Positions 17,330-26,185 of a stretch of 64,000 nucleotides of DNA are shown piece after piece. Numbering within the stretch: the stretch's first letter is position 1; each line of letters begins with the position of its first letter. Under the pieces are notes generated by a model. It was not told the origin of the DNA. It saw nothing but the letters and a program-made list of their open reading frames with translations, and searched no databases. The DNA is from Amycolatopsis acidicola (lineage in GTDB: Bacteria; Actinomycetota; Actinomycetes; Mycobacteriales; Pseudonocardiaceae). The stretch covers positions 62,001 through 126,000 of the forward strand of contig NZ_VMNW02000010.1 of assembly GCF_007713735.2 (NCBI RefSeq). The letters are read 5' to 3'. Position numbers and translations under genes: made by a program.

Positions 17330-18816
17330 AGACCCACACGACCCTGTTCCTCGACGGCGAGTGGGTTCCGTCCCAGGGCTCCGGGCGGATCGACGTGATT
17401 TCGCCGTGGACCGAGGAAATCACTGGAACGGTCCCTGCCGCGACGACCGGCGACGTGGACCGCGCGGTGGCCGCGGCACGCCGGGCGTTCGACGACGGCC
17501 GGTGGGCCCGCACGGAACTCGCGGAGCGGATCGCCGTCCTCCGGCGAGTCCGCGAGGCCCTCGTCGCGCGACGGCAGGAGTTCGCCGCTCTCATCACCGA
17601 CGAGATGGGCTCCCCCATCGCGCAGTCCAGCGCGATCCAGATCGGTGCTCCCCTCGCGCTCCTCGACACCTACACCGAACTGGCCGCGAGCTACCCGTTC
17701 GAGGAGATCCGGTCCGCGGCGTCGGGAAGCGCGCTCGTCACTCGCGAGCCCGTCGGCGTGGTCGCGGCGGTGGTGCCGTGGAACGTCCCGCTCACCGTCA
17801 CCGTCCAGAAACTGGCCCCGGCACTGCTGACCGGCTGCACGGTCGTGCTCAAGCCCGCGCCCGAAACACCGCTCAGCGTTTACGCCCTCACCGAGCTCTT
17901 CCGGCAAGCCGGGCTGCCGGCCGGGGTGCTCAACGTGGTTCCAGCCGGCCGGGAGGTGAGCGAGTACCTCGTGGGGCATCCCGGGGTCGACAAGGTGACC
18001 TTCACGGGATCGACCGTGGCAGGCAGGCGGATCGCCTCCGTCTGCGGCGAGCACCTCAAGCGGGTCACCCTGGAACTGGGAGGCAAGTCCGCGGCCGTGG
18101 TGCTCGACGACGCCGACCTCGACAGCACCGTCGAGGCTTTGCGCCTGGGTTCACTGCGCAACAGCGGGCAGATCTGCACGCTCAAGACCCGGCTGCTCGT
18201 GTCGCACCGCCGCCACGACGAGTTCGTGGATCGTCTTCGTGGTCTGCTCGCCTCGATGCCGGTCGGCGATCCGCACGATCCGGCGACGCAGATCGGCCCG
18301 ATGGTGACCGCGCGGCAACGTGACCGCGTCGCCGGATACATCCGCATCGGTCGTGAGGAGGGCGCCACCGTGGTGGCCGGTGGCGGTGAGCCCACGCAAC
18401 CGCGGGGCTGGTTCGTCGACCCGACGATCTTCACCGGCGTACGGCCGGACATGCGGATCGCGCAGGAGGAGATCTTCGGCCCGGTCCTCGCGGTGATCTC
18501 CTATGCCGACGAGGAAGAAGCCATCGCCATCGCGAACAACTCCTCCTACGGGCTCAATGGCGCGGTGTTCACCCAGGACCCCGGGCACGGGCTGGCCGTC
18601 GCGCGGCGGATCCGCACCGGGACCGTGGAACTCAACGGCAATCCGGCCGGGTTCCACGCCCCGTTCGGCGGGTTCAAGGCCAGCGGGATCGGCCGGGAAG
18701 CCGGCCGTGAAGGATTCGAGTCCTATGTGGAACCGAAATCGTACGGACTGCCGCCGGAATTCGCGGCTTCGCTGAACCAGGAAGGGAAATCGTGGACGAC
18801 CTCCAGCGTCTCGTGA
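17326..18816 (+). CDS. Aldehyde dehydrogenase family protein, second copy
   Basis: A 496-residue aldehyde dehydrogenase. VPWNVPL (oxyanion Asn), VTFTGSTVAGRRI, LELGGKSAAVVL with the general-base Glu, and the nucleophile Cys in NSGQICTLKTR are present; the C-terminal region has QEEIFGPVLAVI. It is translationally coupled to the MHS transporter and overlaps the following SnoaL-like gene by 25 bases. Only family-level similarity to the 12604 enzyme is apparent, so it likely handles a different aldehyde. Confidence 0.92.
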   Translation: MKTHTTLFLDGEWVPSQGSGRIDVISPWTEEITGTVPAATTGDVDRAVAAARRAFDDGRWARTELAERIAVLRRVREALVARRQEFAALITDEMGSPIAQSSAIQIGAPLALLDTYTELAASYPFEEIRSAASGSALVTREPVGVVAAVVPWNVPLTVTVQKLAPALLTGCTVVLKPAPETPLSVYALTELFRQAGLPAGVLNVVPAGREVSEYLVGHPGVDKVTFTGSTVAGRRIASVCGEHLKRVTLELGGKSAAVVLDDADLDSTVEALRLGSLRNSGQICTLKTRLLVSHRRHDEFVDRLRGLLASMPVGDPHDPATQIGPMVTARQRDRVAGYIRIGREEGATVVAGGGEPTQPRGWFVDPTIFTGVRPDMRIAQEEIFGPVLAVISYADEEEAIAIANNSSYGLNGAVFTQDPGHGLAVARRIRTGTVELNGNPAGFHAPFGGFKASGIGREAGREGFESYVEPKSYGLPPEFAASLNQEGKSWTTSSVS

Positions 18817-19253
18817 TCGAGCAGGCGTGCCGGCAGCTGATGGCGCGCTATTGCCTGCACCTCGACCACCTGGAACTCGACGAGTTCGCGGGTCTCTGGG
18901 CCCCGGACGGGGTCTACAAACCCGCAGCGTCACCGGAGCGGATCGTGGGGAGGCCGGCGATTCTCGAGTGGGCGCACGCTTACCCGAAGAACCGTTTCGG
19001 CCGGCACTTGTCCGCCAACGAGGTGGTCGACGTCGTCGACGCCGAGCACGCGACGGGATCGTCCTACGCGGTCGTGTTCCGCGAGCCGGACCCGCGTCCG
19101 GGAATCCTCTCCTCACGGGTGACCCCGCGCAGCGTGGCCGAATACCGCGACGAATTCCGGCTCACCGAAGGAGGCTGGCGGTTCGCCTCGCGCGTCTACC
19201 GGATCAACTTCCTGGAAGCCGGCGAGCCGAACAGGCCGGCGCCTAGCTTTTAG
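18792..19253 (+). CDS. SnoaL-like / NTF2-fold protein
   Basis: A 153-residue single-domain protein of the SnoaL-like NTF2 superfamily (QLMARYCLHLDHLELDEFAG, then the barrel ending GGWRFASRVYRINFLE). Members are small isomerases, dehydratases, hydroxylase subunits or ligand binders; aromatic-ring dioxygenase beta subunits share the fold. GTG 18792 has GAAGGGAAAT upstream and lies within the end of the aldehyde dehydrogenase. Its 3' end overlaps the convergent CoA-transferase by four bases. The reaction is unknown. Confidence 0.75.
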   Translation: MDDLQRLVIEQACRQLMARYCLHLDHLELDEFAGLWAPDGVYKPAASPERIVGRPAILEWAHAYPKNRFGRHLSANEVVDVVDAEHATGSSYAVVFREPDPRPGILSSRVTPRSVAEYRDEFRLTEGGWRFASRVYRINFLEAGEPNRPAPSF

Positions 19254-20467
19254 CTGCCCCGCAAGGCTTCTCGATGCTCGGGCGCGGCGATCGCGACGAG
19301 CCGCCGGGCCCGCTCGGCGGCCGTCGTGGCGCGCAGATCCGCCAGACCGTACTCGGTGGCGACGATATCGATGTCGCTTTGCGGCGAGGTCGTCGGCCCG
19401 TCGAGCTGCGGCACGATCGAGCTCCTGGTACCGGACGGGTCGGTGGACGGCAACGCGACCACAGCCAGCCCGGAGCGGGCGAGGCGGGCCGCACGGAACA
19501 GATCGACCTGCCCGCCGACCGCACCGAGATAGCGGCCACCGAGCGCCTCGGCGTTGACCTGTCCATAAAGGTCAACCTGCAGCGCGGAGTTGACCACGAC
19601 GAACGGGTCACAGGACGCGAGCGCGGCCGGGTCCAGGAGTTCGCCCGGGGCAACGAATTCGACACCCGCGTTGTGGTCGACGAAGTCGTACAAGCGGCGG
19701 CTGCCCAGGGCCATACCGGTCAAACACGCTCCGGCGGCTCCCACGTCGACCGCTCCATTGTCGACGAGTTCCAGGAGCCAGTCCCCGATCAGCGCCGACC
19801 GCACCCGCAACCCGGACCGCTCCCGCAACGCCCCGGCGATCTCTCCCGGCACCGCGCCGATACCGAGCTGAAGGCTCGCCCCGTCGGGAACGAGATCCGC
19901 CACGATCGCGCCGATCGCCTTCTCGGCGGGCCCTGCCGCCCTGGACGGTGAAGTCGGCAACGGCGACTCCGACCGGATCGCCGCAGTGATCCGGTCGCGG
20001 TGGATACGCGGTGAGCTGGTGGTTTTCGGCGCGTTCGGATTGATCTCGGCCAGGATCACCCGTGCCTTTCGCATCGCGTCGGCGAGATAACCGATGGACG
20101 GGCCGAGGCTGTGGTACCCGTCCTCGTCGGCCGGAGGCAGCTGGACCAGGACCACGTCGACGGGCAGGGTTCCGTTCCGGATGTAGCGGGCGAGGCTCGA
20201 CAGGTGGCAGGGCAGGATCTCCAGTGCACCGGCGGCCGCGAGTTTCCGCAGAGATCCGTGCGCCGCATAGGATTTGACCGCCGGTCGTCCTGGTTGGACG
20301 GTCTGCCACGCTTCGTTCAGGCTGTAGCCGCATAAAACCGTGAGCGGATCGAGCTTCCCGGCGGCCGCCAGGAGATGCCCCACCAGCTCCCGTGGTTCGG
20401 CGGCGGCCTCGGCGACGGCGACGTGATCGCCGGGACGGATGTGATCGAGGATCGAGAATCCGGGCAT
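19250..20467 (-). CDS. Acetyl-CoA hydrolase / CoA-transferase family protein
   Basis: A 405-residue class-I-type CoA-transferase like 4-hydroxybutyrate CoA-transferase and acetyl-CoA hydrolase. Seen are LQLGIGAVPGEIA (CoA-binding), VNSALQVDLYGQVNAE with the likely catalytic Glu, and the late TEYGLADLR stretch. These enzymes swap CoA between acetyl-CoA and short acids through a glutamyl-CoA intermediate. ATG 20467 starts six bases after the SDR stop, so both form one leftward operon controlled from ~21.36 kb. Confidence 0.88.
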   Translation of the reverse strand: MPGFSILDHIRPGDHVAVAEAAAEPRELVGHLLAAAGKLDPLTVLCGYSLNEAWQTVQPGRPAVKSYAAHGSLRKLAAAGALEILPCHLSSLARYIRNGTLPVDVVLVQLPPADEDGYHSLGPSIGYLADAMRKARVILAEINPNAPKTTSSPRIHRDRITAAIRSESPLPTSPSRAAGPAEKAIGAIVADLVPDGASLQLGIGAVPGEIAGALRERSGLRVRSALIGDWLLELVDNGAVDVGAAGACLTGMALGSRRLYDFVDHNAGVEFVAPGELLDPAALASCDPFVVVNSALQVDLYGQVNAEALGGRYLGAVGGQVDLFRAARLARSGLAVVALPSTDPSGTRSSIVPQLDGPTTSPQSDIDIVATEYGLADLRATTAAERARRLVAIAAPEHREALRGS

Positions 20468-20473
20468 CCCGCC

Positions 20474-21277
20474 TCACCAGCCGCCGAAGGACAGGCCGCC
20501 GTTGACGCTCAGGGTCTGCCCGGTGACCTGGCCCGCCGCGCCCGACGCCAGGAAGGCGACCGCGTCGGCGACATCCCCGGCGTCCGGCGGAGCACCCCAC
20601 GGGAACCGCGCCACCGCTTTCTCGAACAGCCGCCGCTGGAAGCTCTCCGTGGCGAAAATGCGGTCCCAGGAAGGGGTTCCGGCGGTGATCGTCATCGCGA
20701 CGCTGTTGACCCGGATCTTCCACCTGGCCAGTTCCTTGGCGAGGGTCTTCGTCATCGAGATGACTCCGGCCCCCGCGGCGCCCATGATCGACTCGCCGCC
20801 GGTCGCCGTGCGCGCCGCGTCCGTCGTGAGCATTACGACGGCTCCTCCGCGCACCCGCAAACCCGGCAATGCCGCGTGTACCGGAAAAACGCGCGGGAAG
20901 AAACGGCTCGCGAAGGCCTGCGAAAGCTGCTCGCCGGTCATCTCGGCGAACGGTGTCGGCCCTTGTCCCCCCGGCGCGCCCGCGCTGATCAGCAGATCGA
21001 TCGCACCGTGCTCGTCGACCACACGGGACGCGACCCCCGCGATGCTGTCGTAGTCAGCGCAGTCACCCGCGACGAACTCGGCACGGTCAGTCACTTCGCC
21101 CAGCCGGCGCAGGGCTTCCGCCCCACGTTCGGCCGAACGGCCGTTCACCACCACCGTGGCTCCACGCTCCGCAAGGCGCAGCGCGCTCACCAGCCCGACT
21201 CCGCTCGTCGCGCCGGTGATCAGCGCGACCTTCCCAGTCAGCTCGGTCGTTCCGGCCTTTGCTTCGTTGTCCGCCAC
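20474..21277 (-). CDS. SDR-fold protein with degenerate catalytic site
   Basis: A 267-residue SDR-fold protein. The cofactor motif TGATSGVG is intact, but all four catalytic positions are changed: NAG has become ISAGAPG, the Ser position is TTDAART, and the YxxxK stretch reads MGAAG. The rest (TLAKELARWKIRVNSVAM, VNGGLSFGG) is well conserved, so this is not random decay. It may bind NAD(P) and a CoA ester without classical SDR chemistry. GTG 21277 is chosen for its GGGAGG site seven bases upstream. First gene of the operon with the CoA-transferase. Confidence 0.8.
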   Translation of the reverse strand: MADNEAKAGTTELTGKVALITGATSGVGLVSALRLAERGATVVVNGRSAERGAEALRRLGEVTDRAEFVAGDCADYDSIAGVASRVVDEHGAIDLLISAGAPGGQGPTPFAEMTGEQLSQAFASRFFPRVFPVHAALPGLRVRGGAVVMLTTDAARTATGGESIMGAAGAGVISMTKTLAKELARWKIRVNSVAMTITAGTPSWDRIFATESFQRRLFEKAVARFPWGAPPDAGDVADAVAFLASGAAGQVTGQTLSVNGGLSFGGW

Positions 21278-21348
21278 CAACGCGCCTCCCAATCCGTATC
21301 GGACGGACGCGCGCGGGTTTCGCCGCCGCGCGACCGTCCTCACTCGGG

Positions 21349-21372
21349 AGCATAATATATTATGTTCATCTG
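21349..21372. promoter_or_regulatory. Palindromic operator-like site upstream of the SDR/CoA-transferase operon
   Basis: CATAATATATTATG at 21351-21364 is a perfect 14-base palindrome, flanked by GC-rich DNA. It shares the AATATATT core of the dyad at 14.1 kb and lies ~75 bases upstream of the SDR start. Confidence 0.6.
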
Positions 21373-21383
21373 ATGGAGGAAGC

Positions 21384-22271
21384 CTACTCCGAGCGCTCCC
21401 CCGCCGGATTTTTCACGGAGGCGGCATCCCGGGAGCCCGCCCATGCCGGCAACAGCGCGAGCGCGTCGGCCGAAGGGCTGCCGGGCTCGGCGCTGTAGGT
21501 GACGATCGACAAGCCGGCCTCGCCGGGCAGTTCGAACACGTCGAAGGACACTTCGACCAACCCGACGCCCGGGTGCCGGAACGACTTCACTCCGGTTCGG
21601 TGGATGTGCACGTTGTGTCGCGCCCAGTCCTTTTTGAATGACGCGCTGCAGGCCGAGAGTTCGCCGATCAACGCGGTGAGCTTCTCGTCCAGCGGGTTGC
21701 GCCCGGCTTCCATCCGCAGGATCGCCGACGTCGTGCGGCGCGCGAGCGGCCAGTCCACGTAGTAGTCCTGGGCGCGCGGGTCGAGGAAGATGAACCGCGC
21801 GATGTTCGGCGGCCGCTCGGTGTCGAAAAGCGGGGCGTACAGCGCCCGCCCGAGTGAGTTCGCGGCCACGAGGTCCTGGCGGGCGTTGTTCACGATCGCC
21901 GGGACGTCCATCGCGTCCAGCACCCGCTGCACCGAGGACCGCACCCCGGCCGGGCTGCCCGCCGCGCGACGGCGGCGGGCGCCCGTCGCGGAGACCGCCC
22001 TGGCCAGGTCGAAGAGGTGGGCGCGCTCGGCGTCGTTGAGCAGGAGCGCTTGGGCGACGGCGTCGAGCACGCTCTCCGAAGCGCCGGCGATGTTGCCGCG
22101 CTCGAGCTTGGTGTAGTAATCGATGCTGACACCGGCCAGCATCGCCACCTCCTCGCGGCGCAGGCCGGGCACCCGCCTGTCCCGGTCGTACTGCGGCAGG
22201 CCCACCTGCTCGGGCGTCACCTGAGCACGCCGGGTGACCAGGAAGTCACGGACGTCTTTCCTTCTGTCCAT
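21384..22271 (-). CDS. XRE-family regulator with MmyB-like ligand-binding domain
   Basis: A 295-residue regulator. Residues ~10-75 are a Cro/cI-type helix-turn-helix (RRVPGLRREEVAMLAGVSIDYYT), and ~110-275 the MmyB-like sensor domain (NNARQDLVAANSLGRALY and a late HRTGVKSFRHPGVG). In actinobacteria such proteins usually control an adjacent oxidoreductase gene. The ATG lies six bases after a TAGCCT -10 box, so the transcript should be leaderless. The downstream 100 bases up to the operator at 21.36 kb hold nothing else. Confidence 0.9.
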   Translation of the reverse strand: MDRRKDVRDFLVTRRAQVTPEQVGLPQYDRDRRVPGLRREEVAMLAGVSIDYYTKLERGNIAGASESVLDAVAQALLLNDAERAHLFDLARAVSATGARRRRAAGSPAGVRSSVQRVLDAMDVPAIVNNARQDLVAANSLGRALYAPLFDTERPPNIARFIFLDPRAQDYYVDWPLARRTTSAILRMEAGRNPLDEKLTALIGELSACSASFKKDWARHNVHIHRTGVKSFRHPGVGLVEVSFDVFELPGEAGLSIVTYSAEPGSPSADALALLPAWAGSRDAASVKNPAGERSE

Positions 22272-22277
22272 ACCACC

Positions 22278-22315
22278 AGGCTAAACAGGCCGCGCCGGTG
22301 CTGGGAGGTTCTGCC
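22278..22315 (-). promoter_or_regulatory. Promoter of the XRE/MmyB gene with conserved upstream element
   Basis: On the minus strand: GGCAGAACCTCCCA, exactly 18 bases, TAGCCT, six bases, ATG. The 14-base element is repeated exactly at 23440-23453 with the same 18-base spacing to its own -10 box. It replaces a normal -35 box, which suggests an activator-dependent or operator-overlapped promoter. Confidence 0.65.
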
Positions 22316-22333
22316 AGGACCCCGAACCGGTGA

Positions 22334-23356
22334 TCAGAGAGTGAGCAGGGCCTTGATGGCCCGGCGCTCGTCCATGGCCCGGTACGCCTCGGCCGCCTCG
22401 TCCAGGGGCAGGGTCAGGTCGAACACCTTGCCCGGATCGATGCGACGCTGCCAGATCTTCTCGATCAGCTCGGGCAGGAACCGGCGCACCGGCGCCGGGC
22501 CACCGTGCAGGTGCACCCCGGAGAAGAACAGCTCCAGGCCGGGCAGCTCCACATCGTGCGAAACACCGACATACCCGACATGACCGCCGGGCCTCGTCGA
22601 CCGGATCGCCTGCATCATCGACTCCTGCGTGCCGACCGCCTCGATCACGCTGTGCGCGCCGAGCCCGCCGGTCAGCTCCTTGATCCGCTCGACGCCTTCG
22701 TCACCACGCTGCTCCACGATGTCGGTGGCACCGAACTCGCGCGCCAGCTTCTGCCGGTCGGCGTGGCGGCTCATCGCGATGATCCGCTCCGCGCCGAGTT
22801 CCTTCGCCGCCAGTACACCCAGCAGCCCGACCGCGCCGTCACCGACGACGGCGACCGTCTTTCCGGGCCCGGCCTCCGCGGCCACCGCGCCGAACCAGCC
22901 CGTGCCGAGGACGTCGGACGCCGCGAGCAGGCTGGGAATCAAGTCCTCCGGCGGCGTTCCCGGCGTCGCGACCAGGGTGCCGTCGGCCAGCGGGACGCGT
23001 AGTTTCTCGGTCTGCGAACCGATCCCGCCCATCGGCACCGCGTGCACGCACCGGCTCTGGTACCCGGCCCGGCAGATCTCGCAGGTGTTGTCGGAGGCGA
23101 AGAACGAACCGACCACGAACTGGCCGGGCTCGACGTTGCGGACCTCGCTGCCGACCTCTTCGACGACACCGACGTACTCGTGGCCCATCGGGGCCGGGCC
23201 GGACACGTCTTCGATGCCGCGGTAGGGCCACAGATCGGACCCGCAGACGCAGGCCGCGGCGACGCGGATGACCGCGTCCGTCGGCTGCTCGATCCTGGGA
23301 TCCCGGCGCTCCTCGACCCGGACGTCGCCGGGCGCGTGCAGAATCACGCCACGCAT
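22334..23356 (-). CDS. Zinc-type alcohol dehydrogenase (MDR family), copy A
   Basis: A 340-residue medium-chain dehydrogenase. Catalytic ligands lie in CVCGSDLWPYRG and GHEYVGVVEEVG; the nucleotide fold is VGDGAVGLLGVLAA. In the structural-zinc lobe the first Cys is replaced by Asp (DNTCEICRAGYQSRC), as in copy B at 36964. ATG 23356 has an AGGAG-type site. It follows an XRE gene and is transcribed from a promoter sharing that gene's upstream element, so the regulator probably controls it. Substrate unknown; copy B is highly similar. Confidence 0.88.
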   Translation of the reverse strand: MRGVILHAPGDVRVEERRDPRIEQPTDAVIRVAAACVCGSDLWPYRGIEDVSGPAPMGHEYVGVVEEVGSEVRNVEPGQFVVGSFFASDNTCEICRAGYQSRCVHAVPMGGIGSQTEKLRVPLADGTLVATPGTPPEDLIPSLLAASDVLGTGWFGAVAAEAGPGKTVAVVGDGAVGLLGVLAAKELGAERIIAMSRHADRQKLAREFGATDIVEQRGDEGVERIKELTGGLGAHSVIEAVGTQESMMQAIRSTRPGGHVGYVGVSHDVELPGLELFFSGVHLHGGPAPVRRFLPELIEKIWQRRIDPGKVFDLTLPLDEAAEAYRAMDERRAIKALLTL

Positions 23357-23413
23357 TTCACCACTCCTTGTCAGTCGTTTGTGGACAGTCGAGAAACGAG
23401 CCGCGACTACCCG

Positions 23414-24552
23414 TCACGCTAGGCGGTCACACAGCTCGTTGGGAGGTTCTGCCGGAGCCTCCCCTGGTTCACTCGCCGGACACCACCCGGCCGGGCCGCT
23501 CTCGCCCAGCGAAGAAGCCAGCGCGAAACCCGCCAGCCAGGAACCGATCGCGGTCCCGAAGTTGAACGCCGCCGTGCTCAATCCCGACGCGAGGGTGGGT
23601 GCGTCCCGGCCGAACCGCACGGCGAGCGAGATCAGCACCGGATTCGCGGTCATCCCGGTGAACCCGAGCACAGCAACGAGAATCACGGCGAACAACGGTC
23701 GTCCGGAAAGGACACACAGCGCGACCAGCACGACCGCGGTCGTGATCGCCGCCACGATGGTCGTCACCGGCCAGCGCACCCACCGCGAACCCGGCCAGTA
23801 CCAGCGGCACGAACCCGTCCGCGATCCCGGCTCGTTCGGTGAGCAACGGCGAGATGAAGCTGTAGGTCGCCAGAACGCTCCCCGTGGTGGTCGCACATGC
23901 CGCCAACGCCAGCCACAACCGGCCCGAGCCGACCGCCGCGAACTCCGATTCGACCGACGAGGCCTGAAGATCCGGGCCGTCGTGCGGAACAGCGCGCCGC
24001 ACCAGCGGCACGGCCAGCATCGCGAGCACGGCTAAGGCCCAGAACGGGCCACGCCAGCCCACCAACTGCCCGGCGAAGGGCACCCAGGGGAACACCGACG
24101 ACATTCGCCAGCATGCCACCCCCGAGTACCACGCCCAGCGCCCGTGAACCGGCGGCGGGCCCGACAGCGCGCGTGGCCACCACAGCGGCCACCGCCCAGA
24201 AAGCCCCCGTGGCCAAGGCACTCAGGAACCGGGCGACCAGCAACACGGTGAAGCTCGAACCGAGCGCCACGACCACGTGCGTGGCGGCGAACGCCAGCAG
24301 GGCCAGCACCAGCGTCCGCCGATGAGGCAGCCGCCGCGTCGCGACCGCCATCGTGGGCGGGCCGACGATCATGCCCAACGCGAACGCCGTGATCAGCAGC
24401 CCCGCGTGCGCGACGCTCACGCCGAGGTCGTGGGCCAGCTCCGGCAGCAGACCCGCGATGACGAACTCGGTGGTCCCCATGAGGAACGTCCCAGCACCGA
24501 GAACGTAAGTCAGCCAGGGTAACCGGACCGTCTTCTGGTCGAAAGTAGTCAC
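23414..24552 (-). pseudogene. MFS drug-efflux-type transporter, two frameshifts
   Basis: Three consecutive minus-strand frames together make one ~380-residue MFS protein. GTG 24552 opens VTTFDQKTVRLPWLTYVLGA and runs through GTTEFVIAGLLPELAHDLGV to ANVVGVPLGA. The homology then jumps frame near 24080 (FAGQLVGWRGPFWALAVLAM) and again near 23768 (TTIVAAITTAVVLVALCVLS) to a stop at 23414. The family resembles Cmx/AraJ-type efflux pumps of ~400 residues. Either the gene is broken by two indels or the sequence has two errors. It is the MFS member of module A; the equivalent in module B (38707) is a different, intact MFS type. Confidence 0.75.
23416..23453 (-). promoter_or_regulatory. Promoter of alcohol dehydrogenase A with conserved upstream element
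   Basis: On the minus strand: GGCAGAACCTCCCA, 18 bases, TAGCGT. It has the same 14-mer and spacing as the promoter at 22278-22315. It overlies the last codons of the decayed MFS gene. Unlike the regulator genes, this one has a ~60-base leader with a ribosome site. Confidence 0.65.
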
Positions 24553-24604
24553 GGAACCGAAGCCAGGAGCCGCATCGTCCACTTGGGAGGGCTCGGCTCG
24601 CCCC

Positions 24605-25504
24605 TCAGTCCCGGGCGGAGACCAGCCCTTCGGTCGCCGCCCAGGTGGACAGCAGCTGGAGTCGCTCGGCCGACGGTGTATCCGGGGCGGCGGCGTACGC
24701 GGTGAGAGTGAGCCCGGCATCCGCCGTGAGGTCCATCGCTTCGAAGTTCAGGGTCAGCTCGCCGACGACGGGATGGCGGAAGGATTTCGTTCCGGTGCGG
24801 TGCAGGCGGACGTCGTGCGCGGCCCATCGGACCCGGAAGTCCTCGCTGCGCGTGCACAGTTCCCCGACGAGGTCGGTCAGGTCCCGGTTGTGCGGGTCTC
24901 GGCCGGCTTCGGTGCGCAGGATCGCCACCGAGGTGTGACAGGACTTGTCGTAGTCGGGAAAGTAGTCGTGCGCGGCCGGGTCCAGGAAACCGAACCGGGC
25001 CAGGTTCGGCGGGGTGGCGCCGCTGGGCCGGGTCGGGCTGTCGAACACGGGTGAATACAGCGCGCGGCCGAGCAGGTTGGTAGCGAGGATGTCCAAGCGG
25101 CCGTTGCGGATGAACGCGGCCGTGGTGGTCATGCTGTCCAGGATCTGGTGCACCACCGGGCGCACGCGCTGCGGCGGCCGACGCCGCTGGCCGGAGGCGT
25201 TTTGCGGGCGGCCTGTCGCGTTCGCGGCGCGGGCGAGGTCGAACAGGTAGACCCGCTCTGCCTCGTCGAGCTGCAGGGCGCCGGCGATGGCGTCGAGCAC
25301 GCTGTCGGAGACGCCGGCCAGATTGCCCTTCTCCACCCGCGTGTAGTAATCGGCCGAAACACCGGCCAGCATCGCGACTTCTTCACGCCTTAAGCCGGGG
25401 ACACGGCGATTGCCGCCGTAATGGCTCAGCCCGGCCTGCTCGGGCGTGATCTTGGCCCGCCGGGTGACCAGGAAGTCACGGACCTCGGAATTCTTCGCGC
25501 TCAC
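24605..25504 (-). CDS. XRE-family regulator with MmyB-like ligand-binding domain
   Basis: A 299-residue regulator close to those at 21384 and 40262. The helix-turn-helix is RRVPGLRREEVAMLAGVSAD; the sensor domain has NGRLDILATNLLGRALYSPV and HRTGTKSFRHPVVGELTLNF. GTG 25504 lies seven bases after a TACCGT box, so the transcript is probably leaderless, which fixes this start over longer in-frame options. It is divergent from the CMD-cupin pair and upstream of the decayed MFS gene, so it may control either. Confidence 0.88.
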   Translation of the reverse strand: MSAKNSEVRDFLVTRRAKITPEQAGLSHYGGNRRVPGLRREEVAMLAGVSADYYTRVEKGNLAGVSDSVLDAIAGALQLDEAERVYLFDLARAANATGRPQNASGQRRRPPQRVRPVVHQILDSMTTTAAFIRNGRLDILATNLLGRALYSPVFDSPTRPSGATPPNLARFGFLDPAAHDYFPDYDKSCHTSVAILRTEAGRDPHNRDLTDLVGELCTRSEDFRVRWAAHDVRLHRTGTKSFRHPVVGELTLNFEAMDLTADAGLTLTAYAAAPDTPSAERLQLLSTWAATEGLVSARD

Positions 25505-25511
25505 ACCGTCC

Positions 25512-25549
25512 ACGGTACGACGGCCCCAGCGGGCGAGAGGGGTTCTGTC
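25512..25549 (-). promoter_or_regulatory. Promoter of XRE/MmyB gene with conserved upstream element
   Basis: On the minus strand: GACAGAACCCCTCT, 18 bases, TACCGT, seven bases, GTG. The element differs at only a few positions from GGCAGAACCTCCCA, and the 18-base gap is the same as at 22.3 and 23.4 kb. Confidence 0.6.
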
Positions 25550-25652
25550 GTGACCCGGATAGACGCGACCTCCCGCGCGGGCGCGAACGGAGGTTTCCTC
25601 GTGACGTGACCACATCCGACACCACCGCAGCCTCGATCGCGCGCGGGCTCGC

Positions 25653-25742
25653 CAGCGCATCGGGCTCCTCGTGGCATTCCGGTTCGCGCAAGGTTCGGCC
25701 GCCGCAGTGGTGATGCCCTCGTCGATGGCGCTGGTCGCGTAG
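25653..25742 (+). pseudogene. Remnant of a DHA2 (EmrB/QacA-type) MFS gene
   Basis: About 30 codons read IGLLVAFRFAQGSAAAVVMP and then SSMALVA before a TAG. This matches the RFVQGVAAAVMMPSSMALIR stretch of the intact MFS at 38707. Directly after it, in a shifted frame (~25748-25807), GAIEAGAIGFG matches a second part of the same protein that normally lies ~120 residues later. So the stretch is a doubly deleted relic. The rest of the 335-base gap 25505-25839 holds only the XRE promoter and no gene. Confidence 0.6.
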
Positions 25743-25839
25743 GCGTAGTCGGCGCGATCGAAGCCGGAGCGATCGGCTTCGGAGTGGCGGGGCTGGGTAC
25801 CCGCCACTAGAAAACAATGCAAGGAGAAGGGGATCTCCC

Positions 25840-26160
25840 ATGAGTGACAAGGAACCGTCCGGCGCCGAAAAGCTGTTCGGCGATTTCGCGCCCGCGCTGG
25901 TGCATTTCACCGACGACGTTCTCTTCGGCGAGGTGTGGACGCGCACCGAACTCACACCGAAGGAACGCAGTCTCGTCACGGTCACCGCGTTGGCCACCAA
26001 CGGCAACACCGAGCAGCTCGACTTCCACCTCCGCCTCGCCAAGGAGAACGGCAACACCGAGACCGAGCTGATCGAGGCACTGACACACCTGGCCTTCTAC
26101 GCGGGCTGGCCGCAAGCGATGTCCGCGATGGCCGTCGCCAAAAAAGTCTTTCGCAGCTGA
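25840..26160 (+). CDS. Carboxymuconolactone decarboxylase (CMD) family protein, copy A
   Basis: A 106-residue all-helical CMD/AhpD-like protein: DFAPALVHFTDDVLFGEVWT, LTPKERSLVTVTALATNGN and the C-terminal HLAFYAGWPQAMSAMAVAKK. Members include gamma-carboxymuconolactone decarboxylase and peroxidase-like proteins; this one lacks the CxxC of AhpD, so a thiol peroxidase role is unlikely. AAGGAGAAGGGG precedes the ATG. It is paired with a cupin gene 25 bases on and is nearly identical in its C-terminus to copy B at 38001. Confidence 0.88.
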   Translation: MSDKEPSGAEKLFGDFAPALVHFTDDVLFGEVWTRTELTPKERSLVTVTALATNGNTEQLDFHLRLAKENGNTETELIEALTHLAFYAGWPQAMSAMAVAKKVFRS

Positions 26161-26185
26161 CTTCACAGAGACAGGAGAATCCACA

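Noticed and set aside
25840..26160. AhpD-type peroxidase
   Set aside because: The CxxC motif needed for that role is absent.
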